DNA of 64,000 nt from Pseudomonas sp. Bout1 (GTDB taxonomy: Bacteria > Pseudomonadota > Gammaproteobacteria > Pseudomonadales > Pseudomonadaceae), in NCBI RefSeq assembly GCF_034314165.1, contig NZ_JAVIWK010000001.1, forward strand, positions 1,813,001 through 1,877,000. Direction: 5' to 3'. Positions 18,823 through 27,600 of the stretch are shown here, piece after piece. Under the pieces are notes generated by a model, which searched no databases, had not been told where the DNA came from, and was given only the letters and a program-made list of their open reading frames with translations. The position numbers were made by a program, and so were the translations under genes. Positions within the stretch are counted from its first letter, which is position 1. Each line of letters starts with the position of its first letter.

Positions 18823-19374
18823 ATGCAGATGCGCTGGCTTGCAGTACCCGCCCTGATGCTGGCTTTTGGCGGTGTCGCCATGGCTGCCGATTGCCCGCCG
18901 TTGCTTGAGGGCCAACTGCCCAAGCTGCGCGCCAAAGAGTCCATCGACCTGTGCCAGCGCTTTGCCGGCAAGCCGCTGCTGATCGTCAATACCGCCAGCT
19001 TCTGCGGGTTCGCGCCCCAGTTCAAAGGGCTTGAAGCCTTGTACCAGCGCTACAAGGGCCAGGGCCTGGAAGTGATTGGCGTGCCGTCCGATGACTTCAA
19101 GCAGGAAGCCAAGACCGGCGAGGAAACCGCCAAGGTGTGCTACGTCAATTACGGCGTGACCTTCACCATGACCGAGCCACAGAAGGTCAAGGGCCCGGAC
19201 GCCGTGCATCTGTTCAAGGTCCTGGCGCAGCAGAGCAGTGCGCCGAAGTGGAACTTCTACAAATACGTGGTAGACCGCCAGGGCAAGGTGATCGCCAATT
19301 TCTCCAGCCTGACCAAGCCGGACAATCCGGATCTGATCAAGGCCGTGGAGCAGGCGCTGGCGTCAAAATCCTGA
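18823..19374 (+). CDS. Exported glutathione peroxidase family protein
   Basis: A 183-aa protein with a signal peptide ([21 protein letters not shown], cleavage near A21). The thioredoxin-fold GPx motif [15 protein letters not shown] has the peroxidatic Cys at 61. [16 protein letters not shown] contains the conserved Trp-Asn pair of the active site. It should reduce peroxides, probably in the periplasm and with thioredoxin-type donors, since cytosolic glutathione is not expected there. AAGGA lies 9 bases before the ATG at 18823; the in-frame ATG at 18829 is an alternative. Confidence 0.9.
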   Translation: MQMRWLAVPALMLAFGGVAMAADCPPLLEGQLPKLRAKESIDLCQRFAGKPLLIVNTASFCGFAPQFKGLEALYQRYKGQGLEVIGVPSDDFKQEAKTGEETAKVCYVNYGVTFTMTEPQKVKGPDAVHLFKVLAQQSSAPKWNFYKYVVDRQGKVIANFSSLTKPDNPDLIKAVEQALASKS

Positions 19375-19387
19375 TCGCCGCCCACTG

Positions 19388-19427
19388 AAAAGCCCCGCCT
19401 CCTTTGCAGGAGAGCGGGGCTTTTTTA
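19388..19427. terminator. Bidirectional terminator between convergent genes
   Basis: The stem AAAGCCCCGC..TCCT / AGGA..GCGGGGCTTTTTT has A and T runs on opposite sides. It serves both the peroxidase gene and the convergent FadL-type gene. Confidence 0.88.
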
Positions 19428-19462
19428 GTTTCAGCTGGCGAGCCGGTCAGGCCCGCAGTGAA

Positions 19463-20737
19463 TCAGAACTTGTAGGTTGCACCGAGCCCATAACCCCAAG
19501 CGCTGTTTTTGTACTCGGCGTTGTAGGCGTTGCCTTTGCCGGTACGGTTGACGTTGACTTCTTCTTCCCAGAGGTAAGAAATAGCTGCGTCGATGGTGAT
19601 GTCGTCGGTGGCAGCGAAGCCGGCACCAAAGCTGACGGCCTTACGGTCGCCAGTCGGGATACGCACCGAACGGTCAGTGTTGTTGGTTGGCGACTGGTCA
19701 ACCGAGAAGCCGGTACGCAGAACCCACTGTTTGTTGACCTGGAACGAAGCGCCAATGGCCGAAGCCCAAGTGTCGTGCCAGTCCTGTGGTTCGTTGATGG
19801 TACCGATCGGGCCCGCTGCACCACCGAGCGCAGGCGAAACACCCTGGTTGTTCACGGTGATTTCTTTCAGGCGGCTCCAACGGGTCCAGGTAGTCCCCGC
19901 GTACAGAGTCCACTGGTCATCTAGCTTGTGGGTGACCGACAGGTCGTAGGATTCTGGCGTGGTGATATCCAGCGATGCATCAAAACGTGCGCCGTTGAAC
20001 GGGCCGAAGCCACGGCCGGAAATGTCAGTGTGGCCCGTGAGGTTATAGGACACCTTGGAGGTGTAGGTCAGGCCGATGTTGGTGCTTGCGGTTGGCGTCA
20101 CCAGGATGCCGATCTTGTAGCCCCATGCGGTGTCATCACCCTTGATGTCCACCAGGCCGTCATTACGCCCGAAGGTGGCCGCCAAAGGGGTGGACGAGGT
20201 GAGGTTGCCGCTGATCTTGTTGAACGTCGGGCCAATACCTACAGACACGTATTCGTTGAACGCGTAGCTGACAGTCGGCTGGATAGTGACGACTTTTACG
20301 TCACTCTTCTTGCCGTAGTAGCGGCCGCCGAAGCTGTCTTCGTAGTTGGTAATCAGGCCGAACGGCGCATACACGCCCAGGCCGAACGCCAGGTCATCGG
20401 TCGCTTTTTTCACGGCAAACAACATCGGGACTTTGGTAAATGGAACCATGTCTCCGTCATTGGTGCTGCCGGGTGGGCCACCGCTGGTATTTTTGATGTC
20501 GGTCTTGGCATCGATAGCGGCAACGCCGCCCGTGATTTGATCGCGCTTGAGGCGCGACATGCCGGCAGGGTTGCCAGCAACAGTACTTGCATCATCGGCA
20601 GATGAAGAGCGCCCCGCAAAACCGGTACCCATCCCACTGATGCTCTGTTCGTTGAGGGCAAAGCCGCTCGCGAACAGTTGGGTGGAGGCCATTGCAACGG
20701 CGAGGCTAAGTGTCGTCTTGAGCATTACTTTTTTCAT
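19463..20737 (-). CDS. FadL/OmpP1/TodX-type outer membrane channel
   Basis: A 424-aa outer membrane protein. The signal peptide MKKVMLKTTLSLAVAMASTQLFA is followed by SGFALNEQSISGMGTGFAGR and the family motif DDASTVAGNPAGMSRL. The C-terminus ends GLGATYKF with a terminal aromatic residue, as outer-membrane barrels require. It should carry long-chain fatty acids or other hydrophobic compounds; no degradation genes adjoin it, so the ligand is open. Confidence 0.92.
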   Translation of the reverse strand: MKKVMLKTTLSLAVAMASTQLFASGFALNEQSISGMGTGFAGRSSSADDASTVAGNPAGMSRLKRDQITGGVAAIDAKTDIKNTSGGPPGSTNDGDMVPFTKVPMLFAVKKATDDLAFGLGVYAPFGLITNYEDSFGGRYYGKKSDVKVVTIQPTVSYAFNEYVSVGIGPTFNKISGNLTSSTPLAATFGRNDGLVDIKGDDTAWGYKIGILVTPTASTNIGLTYTSKVSYNLTGHTDISGRGFGPFNGARFDASLDITTPESYDLSVTHKLDDQWTLYAGTTWTRWSRLKEITVNNQGVSPALGGAAGPIGTINEPQDWHDTWASAIGASFQVNKQWVLRTGFSVDQSPTNNTDRSVRIPTGDRKAVSFGAGFAATDDITIDAAISYLWEEEVNVNRTGKGNAYNAEYKNSAWGYGLGATYKF

Positions 20738-20883
20738 TATTAGAACTCCGTGGTGATCACCGCTGCGGAAAGTAACAATAAATTTATGTTTGCGCTATAG
20801 GCTGAAACATAGGAGATAGAGCGGTTTTGTAGGACAATCCGACCAAAATCAACGTTTTTAGCCGAATCTTGCAAATCGCCCGG

Positions 20884-21366
20884 TCAACAGGCGACGTGAT
20901 TCATGGGTGAAACACAGGTTTGCCATGCCTGGGTGAAATCCCGGAGGCGGCCCTGAGGGTGAAATATTTCTTTCCAGATACGCGCCATTGCCAACACATC
21001 GTCGGCGGGTGGCAGGGCAGGGCGGTGTTGTTCCACCAGCAGCCAGGCGATGGCGGTGGCGTAACGCAGGTTGACCGTCAACTCCAACTGCGGCCCGCTG
21101 AGGAAGGCATGCTGGCTGGCGAGGCCGCGAACCAGGCTGGCGCGCTCAGGGTCGAGCGCCAGGTAGTCATCCCACAAGGCGCGGTGACGCGGTTCGGTAA
21201 TGCTGTACAGGCCATGGCCGCGGCGGTCGTGCAAGGCTGAACCGAGTGCCGACTGGCTGGCGGCGATGCCCAGCAGCAAGGATTCGGCAGTCGGGTTATG
21301 GCGGCCCAGGTATAGCAGCGTGGGCCGGATCACATAACGACACAATTCGCTGGCAGCGATGCCCAT
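20884..21366 (-). CDS. Hypothetical protein, resembles a phage-type lysozyme-fold family
   Basis: A 160-aa protein starting MGIAASELCRYVIRPTLLYL at the ATG at 21366; the frame is open to 21423, but the extension is Arg/Pro/Cys-rich and lacks a ribosome site. The stretch from RPTLLYLGRHNPTAESLLLG to LYSITEPRHRALWDDYLA recalls small proteins in Pseudomonas phage or tailocin clusters. In those, from memory, a Glu follows GTA(A/L); here the position reads IAASQSAL, so a catalytic Glu would be missing. Function unknown. Confidence 0.68.
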   Translation of the reverse strand: MGIAASELCRYVIRPTLLYLGRHNPTAESLLLGIAASQSALGSALHDRRGHGLYSITEPRHRALWDDYLALDPERASLVRGLASQHAFLSGPQLELTVNLRYATAIAWLLVEQHRPALPPADDVLAMARIWKEIFHPQGRLRDFTQAWQTCVSPMNHVAC

Positions 21367-21486
21367 AAAAGCCTCAGTCCATGAAATGGGTCGGCGACAC
21401 CTGAGAGGGCAGCTTGGCAGCAATGAATCGGATCTCAGGCTCGCCGGAAGCGGATCATGCCGCTTGAGTTGAAGTGTAGTGTCATA

Positions 21487-21499
21487 TTTACGACGTAAA
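21487..21499. promoter_or_regulatory. Inverted repeat upstream of the 160-aa gene
   Basis: TTTAC-GAC-GTAAA stands in an unusually AT-rich stretch (21475-21560), about 120 bp before the gene on the minus strand. It could be an operator; no regulator is adjacent. Confidence 0.4.
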
Positions 21500-21581
21500 G
21501 GACTGTTTTTAAAATATTTTTATCATTTAGTTATATCGTTTATATCAAATTAAACTTAGCGCACCCGAATTTCAGGCAATA

Positions 21582-21610
21582 AAAAACCCCGGGTTTTAAC
21601 CGAGGTTTTT
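21582..21610 (-). terminator. Terminator after the 74-aa gene
   Basis: Read on the minus strand, AAAAACCTCGG and CCGGGGTTTTTT form a stem with a short AT-rich loop and end in a T run, 22 bases after the stop of the small gene. Confidence 0.8.
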
Positions 21611-21632
21611 GTGTTTCAGCGATCCGGGTCGA

Positions 21633-21857
21633 TCAGGCAACCAGTGCCTGGCGAGTACGATCAATCACGGCCTGCAGCGGTTCTGCGCTGGAGTACTGAT
21701 CGGGGTACAGGCGTTCGCTGTGACGAGCGATGCCGTGTTCGTTGATCAGGGTAAAGCTGAAGCAGCCTTTGCGAGCGGCCATGATCAGGCAGTTCATTGG
21801 TGCAAAAGCGTTGGTGAGGGTGCGAATGGCATCCTGAGTGTGGATTTGAGTGGACAT
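21633..21857 (-). CDS. Conserved small hypothetical protein (74 aa)
   Basis: The frame starts MSTQIHTQDAIRTLTNAFA with TAGGAA about 10 bases upstream and ends DRTRQALVA. It reads as a compact alpha/beta protein (FSFTLINEHGIARHSERLYP) without signal peptide or membrane segment. It has its own terminator and a long leader (see 21858-22702). I cannot name a family. Confidence 0.72.
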   Translation of the reverse strand: MSTQIHTQDAIRTLTNAFAPMNCLIMAARKGCFSFTLINEHGIARHSERLYPDQYSSAEPLQAVIDRTRQALVA

Positions 21858-22702
21858 ATTATTGGTGTTCCTACAAATGACACGGTTAAGAACCGTGCAA
21901 CGTTAAAACGTTCCAGTGACGTTGATCACCATTGATCAAACGAAGAACCCGACTGGAACAAAGCAGCCAGTTTGAAGCGCTAATAAGTTGGCGCGCTTGG
22001 GCTGGCAGGTAGGTACTTAGGAGGGCAGGCAACACAACAGGGGCAAAGGTTCTGGGCCCGGGGTGAAGATCCTGATCAATTTGCAGGTTGGTTCGGTCAG
22101 AGTATGGAAACTTCGCGACACCCTTTGCATTGTTCAAAGGCAGTGTCGTCGCAAGTGATACCTGGAAACCATCGAGGTGGTCGATCCCTTTTTGTCGGCA
22201 GTGCCGTGAGGGAGTTGTTCGACCAGAATTGACTTTCAGCTTGGTACTAACGCCGCGGATAGTAACGGATTGAAACGTGGAAAGAAAGTGTGCTAGGCAA
22301 AAAACTTTTAAAGCGACGGCCCGGCGGTAACATTGCCGAGGCGCCGATCTGCCAAAACGCGCTGTCGATATAACCGCGCGCCTGGCAGTTGTGCACATTG
22401 GTTGCGCCCTGTGTAACCGTCCTGACATAAGCCCGACAGCGCTCCCGGGTGCCTGTAACTAAAATTTAAGTCAATGAAAAATCGAGCTTTTTTTTATTGG
22501 TGAAAAAATCGTCAGTTTGACTCCGGCCCCCGTTCCATGGGCCTTTGCGCGAGTTACAGAACGGTTGTCCACTGAGTTATCCACAGCTTCTGTGGATTGT
22601 CCCAAGCGCTTGCTCTAGAACGGGCGTGCCGGGTTTTTTCAGCTTTACCTGTACGAAAAAAGAGTAGAGTGGCGCGCCTTCCGTTCTGTCCCACAGTGCT
22701 TT
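21858..22702. other. 845-bp region without a convincing gene
   Basis: A 180-codon frame on the minus strand (21886-22428) has no convincing start site or protein-like pattern. The strongest structure is a hairpin at 22111-22154 whose inner part is CGACAC-CCTTTG / CAAAGG-CA-GTGTCG, and there is a T9 run near 22490. A perfect TTATCCACA box is at 22577. A structured leader or small RNA on the minus strand, upstream of the 74-aa gene, is possible. Confidence 0.45.
22577..22599. promoter_or_regulatory. Inverted pair of DnaA-box-like sites
   Basis: TTATCCACA (22577-22585, perfect DnaA box) is followed after five bases by TGTGGATTG, whose complement CAATCCACA matches the box at 7 of 9 positions. 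It lies about 120 bp before the Sel1-type gene. Confidence 0.45.
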
Positions 22703-23026
22703 ATGAAGTTTCGCTCAGTATCACCTTCTGTTACCGACAGCCCTCAGGTTGTTACCGCACCCAAGCGTTTTTCCCTGAAAGTTGCCTTGTGGTTGCTCGA
22801 CAGCCCGCGCCTGGGCCACAGCCCCAACGTCAAGCATTTTGCCGGGCATTTGCTCAAGCAGCCGGCTCGCGCTGGCGTGGTAGTGGCACAAAGCCGCCTT
22901 GGCCAGTTGATGTGCCGTGAGTGCGGTAACGCCCGGGACCGCCGCATCGGCCACGACCTGCTGCGCCAGGCTGCCCGCGCCGGCGACCGTGTCGCCCAAC
23001 GTGAACTGGGCCAGATCGAAGACTGA
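22703..23026 (+). CDS. Sel1-repeat-like small protein
   Basis: A 107-aa basic protein: MKFRSVSPSVTDSPQVV, then WLLDSPRLGHSPNVKHFAGHLLKQPA, and a C-terminal part with two Sel1-like helical units (ARAGVVVAQSRLGQLMCREC and AARAGDRVAQRELGQIED). Such repeats mediate protein contacts; no catalytic residue is evident. It stands directly before rmuC, with 61 bp between the genes. Confidence 0.75.
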   Translation: MKFRSVSPSVTDSPQVVTAPKRFSLKVALWLLDSPRLGHSPNVKHFAGHLLKQPARAGVVVAQSRLGQLMCRECGNARDRRIGHDLLRQAARAGDRVAQRELGQIED

Positions 23027-23087
23027 GCTGTCCTCAATGCGCAGGCTTGGTTAACCTCCTTCTTTTCGGGTGACGGCAGGAATCGCT

Positions 23088-24566
23088 ATGGCTTTTGACT
23101 GGACCAGTGTTGCGCTGGGTCTCGCCGGTGCTGGGTTGCCGCTGTTGGGCCTGTGCTGGCAGATCCAGCGCAAACTGACCGCGCGAACCACCGGTTGGGA
23201 ATTGCTCGAAGAGCGCCTGGCCACCGCGCAACTGGCCCAGGAAGGGCTTGCGGCGCAACTGGACGCGAGCCGCGACGAAATCAGCGACCTCAGCCAGGCC
23301 AACGCCGCCAAGCAGGCCGACCTGGCTGCTGTGCGCCGCGAAGTCGAACTGCTGCAGATCGACCGCGACAACGCCCGCGACGCCGCCCACGCCTGGAACC
23401 TCGACCGCAGCGCCAAGGAAACCGAACTGCGCCGCCTGGATGCCATGTCTGCGTCGCTGCGCGCCGAACTGCGCGAGCAACAGGAAAGCCATCAGCAACG
23501 CCTCAGCGACCTGCAGGGCTCGCGCGACGAGCTGCGCGCGCAGTTCGCAGAACTGGCCGGGAAAATCTTCGACGAGCGTGAACAGCGCTTCGCCGAAACC
23601 AGCCAGCAACGGCTCGGCCAATTACTCGACCCGCTCAAGGAGCGCATTCAGTCGTTCGAAAAGCGCGTCGAGGAAAGCTATCAGAGCGAAGCCCGCGAGC
23701 GGTTTTCCCTGGCCAAGGAACTGGAGCGCCTGCAACAGCTGAACCTGCGCCTGTCCGATGAGGCCACCAACCTGACCCGCGCACTCAAGGGCCAGAAAAC
23801 CCAGGGCAACTGGGGCGAATTGATTCTGGAGCGGGTGCTCGAACACGCCGGTCTGGAGAAGGGGCGCGAGTACCAGACCCAGGTCAACCTCAAAGGCCCG
23901 GACGGTGAACGCTTCCAGCCCGACGTGTTGATCATGCTGCCGGGTGACAAGCAGGTGGTGGTGGACTCCAAGGTCAGCCTGACCGCCTATCAGCAGTACG
24001 TCGCCGAAGACGACCAGGCGATCGGCCAGGCGGCCTTGAAGGCGCACGTGCTGTCCTTGCGTAACCACGTCAAAGGCCTGGCCGGCAAGGACTATAAACG
24101 TCTGGAAGGCCTGCACAGCCTGGATTTTGTATTGCTGTTCGTGCCCATCGAAGCTGCGTTTTCGGCGGCGCTGCAAGCCGAGCCGAACCTGTTCCAGGAA
24201 GCCTTCGACCGCAATATCGTGATCGTCAGCCCGACCACCCTGCTGGCCACCTTGCGGGTGATCGACAGCCTGTGGAAGCAGGAGCGGCAAAGCCAGAACG
24301 CCCGGGAAATCGCCGAGCGTGCCGGTTGGCTGTACGACAAGTTCGTGCTGTTTATCCAGGACCTGGACGAAGTAGGCAACCGCTTGCAGCAACTGGACAA
24401 AGCCTACAGCGCGGCGCGCAACAAGCTGACAGATGGACGCGGCAACCTGGTCAGCCGTACCGAGCAACTGAAGCTGCTCGGCGCTCGTGCCAGTAAAAGC
24501 CTGCCGCCCGACTTGCTGGAGCGGGCGATGACCGATGAAGACGGTGTGGCGCAGTTGCCAGAATAG
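23088..24566 (+). CDS. rmuC: DNA recombination protein RmuC
   Basis: A 492-aa protein with one N-terminal membrane helix (residues 2-24), a long coiled coil rich in Glu, Arg, Leu and Ala (about 30-240), and a nuclease-like RmuC domain with NWGELILERVLEHAGLEKGREY, RFQPDVLIMLPGDKQVVVDSKVSL and FVLLFVPIEAAFSAAL. The last motifs match the restriction-endonuclease-like fold. RmuC limits inversions at short inverted repeats in E. coli, which is notable in a genome so rich in REP palindromes. The ATG at 23088 has AGGAA 5 bases upstream, so I prefer it to the GTG at 23070. Confidence 0.94.
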   Translation: MAFDWTSVALGLAGAGLPLLGLCWQIQRKLTARTTGWELLEERLATAQLAQEGLAAQLDASRDEISDLSQANAAKQADLAAVRREVELLQIDRDNARDAAHAWNLDRSAKETELRRLDAMSASLRAELREQQESHQQRLSDLQGSRDELRAQFAELAGKIFDEREQRFAETSQQRLGQLLDPLKERIQSFEKRVEESYQSEARERFSLAKELERLQQLNLRLSDEATNLTRALKGQKTQGNWGELILERVLEHAGLEKGREYQTQVNLKGPDGERFQPDVLIMLPGDKQVVVDSKVSLTAYQQYVAEDDQAIGQAALKAHVLSLRNHVKGLAGKDYKRLEGLHSLDFVLLFVPIEAAFSAALQAEPNLFQEAFDRNIVIVSPTTLLATLRVIDSLWKQERQSQNAREIAERAGWLYDKFVLFIQDLDEVGNRLQQLDKAYSAARNKLTDGRGNLVSRTEQLKLLGARASKSLPPDLLERAMTDEDGVAQLPE

Positions 24567-24576
24567 TCACCGGTCT

Positions 24577-24664
24577 CTGTGGGAGCTGGCTTGCCTGCGA
24601 TGCACACACCTCGGTCCTCCAGATACACCGAGGCGATGCCATCGCAGGCAAGCCAGCTCCCACA
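24577..24664. repeat. REP pair after rmuC
   Basis: Facing REP units (TGTGGGAGCTGGCTTGCCTG and the complement ATCGCAGGCAAGCCAGCTCC) separated by about 40 bases with CCTCGG/CCGAGG complements. The pair fills the gap between two convergent genes. Confidence 0.92.
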
Positions 24665-24668
24665 TGGG

Positions 24669-27600
24669 CTAAAGCGGCAGGTGTCGGCTCAACAACGCCC
24701 GCAACGCCGCCGGCTTCACCGGCTTGGCCAGGTAATCCAACCCCGCCGCATGCACCTGGGCCACCATCTCCGGCCGCCCGTCGGCACTGATCACCACGCC
24801 CGGAATCGGCTCTGCCAATTGCGCCCGCAGCCAGCCCATCAGTTCGGTGCCGGTTTCGCCGTGGTCGAGGTGGTAATCCACCAGGGCCAGTTGCGGCCGC
24901 ACGCCGTCTGCCAGCAGCGCGGCACATTGCGCCTGGTCGCGAGCGGTCCAGACTTCACAGCCCCAGCGCGTCAGCAAACTGCGCATGCCGATCAGGATGC
25001 TTTCTTCGTTATCCACACACAGCACCTGCGCGCCGCTCAACGGCTGGCCGCTTTCCAGTAGCGGCTTGGCGGGGGCGTTGACCTGGCTGCGCGCCAACGG
25101 CACGCGTACGCTGAATACGCTGCCCTTGCCCGGCCATGAGCGCACGCTCAAGCGGTGCCCGAGCACGCGGCACAGGCCATCGGCAATCGCCAGGCCCAGG
25201 CCCAGGCCTTTCTCGGCACGTGTCTGGTGACTGTCCAGGCGTTTGAATTCCTCGAAGATGACTTTTTGCTTGTCCAGCGGAATCCCGGGACCACGGTCCC
25301 ACACTTCCAGGCACAACTCGCCGCGACGCCGCCGCACACCCAATAGCACCGGCCCATCGGCGTACCGGAACGCGTTGGTCAGGAAATTCTGCAACACCCG
25401 CCGCAGCAACTTGATGTCGCTGTCGACCCGCAAACGGCTGCCCCGCAGCCGGAAGCGCAAGCCCTGTTCCTGGGCCAGCGCCTTGAACTCCGCGCCCAAC
25501 GTATCAAACAGCTCGTTGAGCACAAAGGGCTGGCGCTGCGGATTGATCTTGCCGTTTTCCAGGCGCGAAATATCCAGCAGGTCGCTGATCAGGTCTTCGG
25601 CTGAACGCAGCGAACTGTCCAGATGCTGCACCAGTTGCCGGGCATCTGGCGACATGCCGTCGTTCTGGTGGGAGAGGGCGGCGGAGAACAGCCGCGCGGC
25701 ATTCAGCGGTTGCATCAAGTCGTGGCTGACGGCCGCGAGAAAGCGGGTTTTCGACTGGCTGGCCGTCTCGGCAACGCCTTTGGCATCGGTCAGCGCGACG
25801 TTGAGTTGCGACAGTTCATGAGTGCGCTCCGTGACCCGCTGCTCCAGGCCTTCGTTAGCCTCGGTCAGCGCCTGCTCGGCTTCGCGGAACGCGGTAATGT
25901 CGGTAAAACTCATGACAAAACCGCCGCCCGGCATCGGGTTGCCGATCAACTCGATCACCCGGCCATTGGGAAACAGCCGCTCGGACGTATGCGCGCGGCC
26001 CTGGCGCATCCAGTGCAGGCGACGCGCCACGTGCACCTCGGCCTCGCCGGGGCCGCACAGCCCGCGCTCGGCGTTGTAGCGAATAATGTCGGCAATCGGC
26101 CGGCCCACGCTGATCAAGCCTTCGGGGTAATTGAACAGCTCCAGGTACCGCCGGTTCCACGCCACCAGCCGCAAGGACTGGTCCACCACGCTGATGCCCT
26201 GGGTGATGTTTTCGATGGCGCCTTGCAGCAATGCCCGGTTGAACTGCAATACTTCCGACGCTTCGTCGGCGATGCGTACTACGTCCTCCAACTGCATTTC
26301 CCGGCCTTCAATGGCGGCTTTCACCACCGCCCGGGTCGAAGAAGCACCGAGCACGCCCGCCAGCAGGCGTTCGGTGTGGGCGATCCAATCGTTGTCGGCG
26401 TTCTGGTTGGGATTAAAGCCCTTGCCCTGGCGATAGGCGAAGCGCACAAAACTCTGGTGGGCCCGTTCTTCACCGACGAACCGTGCGGCCAGACTGAGCA
26501 AATCATTGATCTGCACCGAGAGCATCGAGCGGCCGCTGGCTCGCGGGTTGGTTTCCTGGCCGATAAAACGCCCGGCCTGCCAATGCTCCGACACCCGCGT
26601 GCGCGAGAGCATCGAGACCCAGACAAACAACGTGAAGTTACCCGCCAGGGAAAACACCGTGCCCAGTGTCAGCGAAGTCACGGACAAGCCCAATGGGTGC
26701 GAATGCAGCCACGTCATGCCTGGGAAAAGGCTGAACGACCAGCCGAGACTTTTCGCCGTGACCGGTAAGACCAAGGTGTAGAACCACAAGAACGTGCCCG
26801 CCGCCAACCCGGCAAATACCCCGCGCCGGTTGGCCTGTTTCCAATACAGCGCGCCGAGCATCGCCGGTGCCAGTTGAGTCACGGCGGCGAAGGCAATCTG
26901 GCCAATGGTCGCCAGGCTTGCCGAGGAGCCCAGCAGCCGATAACTGACGTAAGCCAGCAGCAAAATGATGACAATGCTTACCCGGCGCACCGACAACATC
27001 CAGTGACGGAACACCTCGAATGGCCGTTCGGCGCTGGAGCGGCGCAGCAGCCAGGGCAGCAGCATGTCGTTGGAAACCATGGTCGACAGCGCGATGCTCG
27101 CGACGATCACCATGCCCGTGGCCGCCGAGGCGCCGCCGATAAACGCCAGCACCGCGAGGGCCGGATGTGCCTCGGCCAATGGCAGGCTGATCACGTAGGA
27201 GTCGGGCAACACCGAGCCCGGCAGCAGCATCTTGCCGCCGAGGGCAATCGGGATCACAAACAGCGCCGCGAGGATCAGGTACGCCGGGAATACCCACTTG
27301 GCCAGGCGCAGGTCCTGCGGGTCGATGTTCTCCACTACGGTCACGTGAAACTGGCGGGGCAGGCAGATGATCGCCATCATCGCCACGCCGGTCTGCACCA
27401 CCATCGAAGGCCAGTTGACGGTTTCTTTCCAGTATTCCTCCAGCCGTGGTGCGAGCATTGCCTGGCTGAATAAATCGTCGAAACCGTCGTACAGGCCGTA
27501 GGTCACAAACGCACCGACGGCGAGAAATGCGAACAGCTTGACCAGCGATTCAAAGGCGATCGCCAGCACCATGCCCCGGTGGTGTTCCGTAGCGTCCAGG

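Noticed and set aside
21886..22260. A named regulatory RNA such as PhrS
   Set aside because: I could not recall the sequence well enough to match, and the gene context differs from the P. aeruginosa locus.
21886..22428. A 180-codon minus-strand frame in the long gap
   Set aside because: No start site with ribosome signal, mixed composition and no recognisable segment. I treated the stretch as non-coding.
22577..22599. Replication origin at the DnaA boxes
   Set aside because: Only two boxes, no AT-rich unwinding region pattern and no dnaA/dnaN neighbours.
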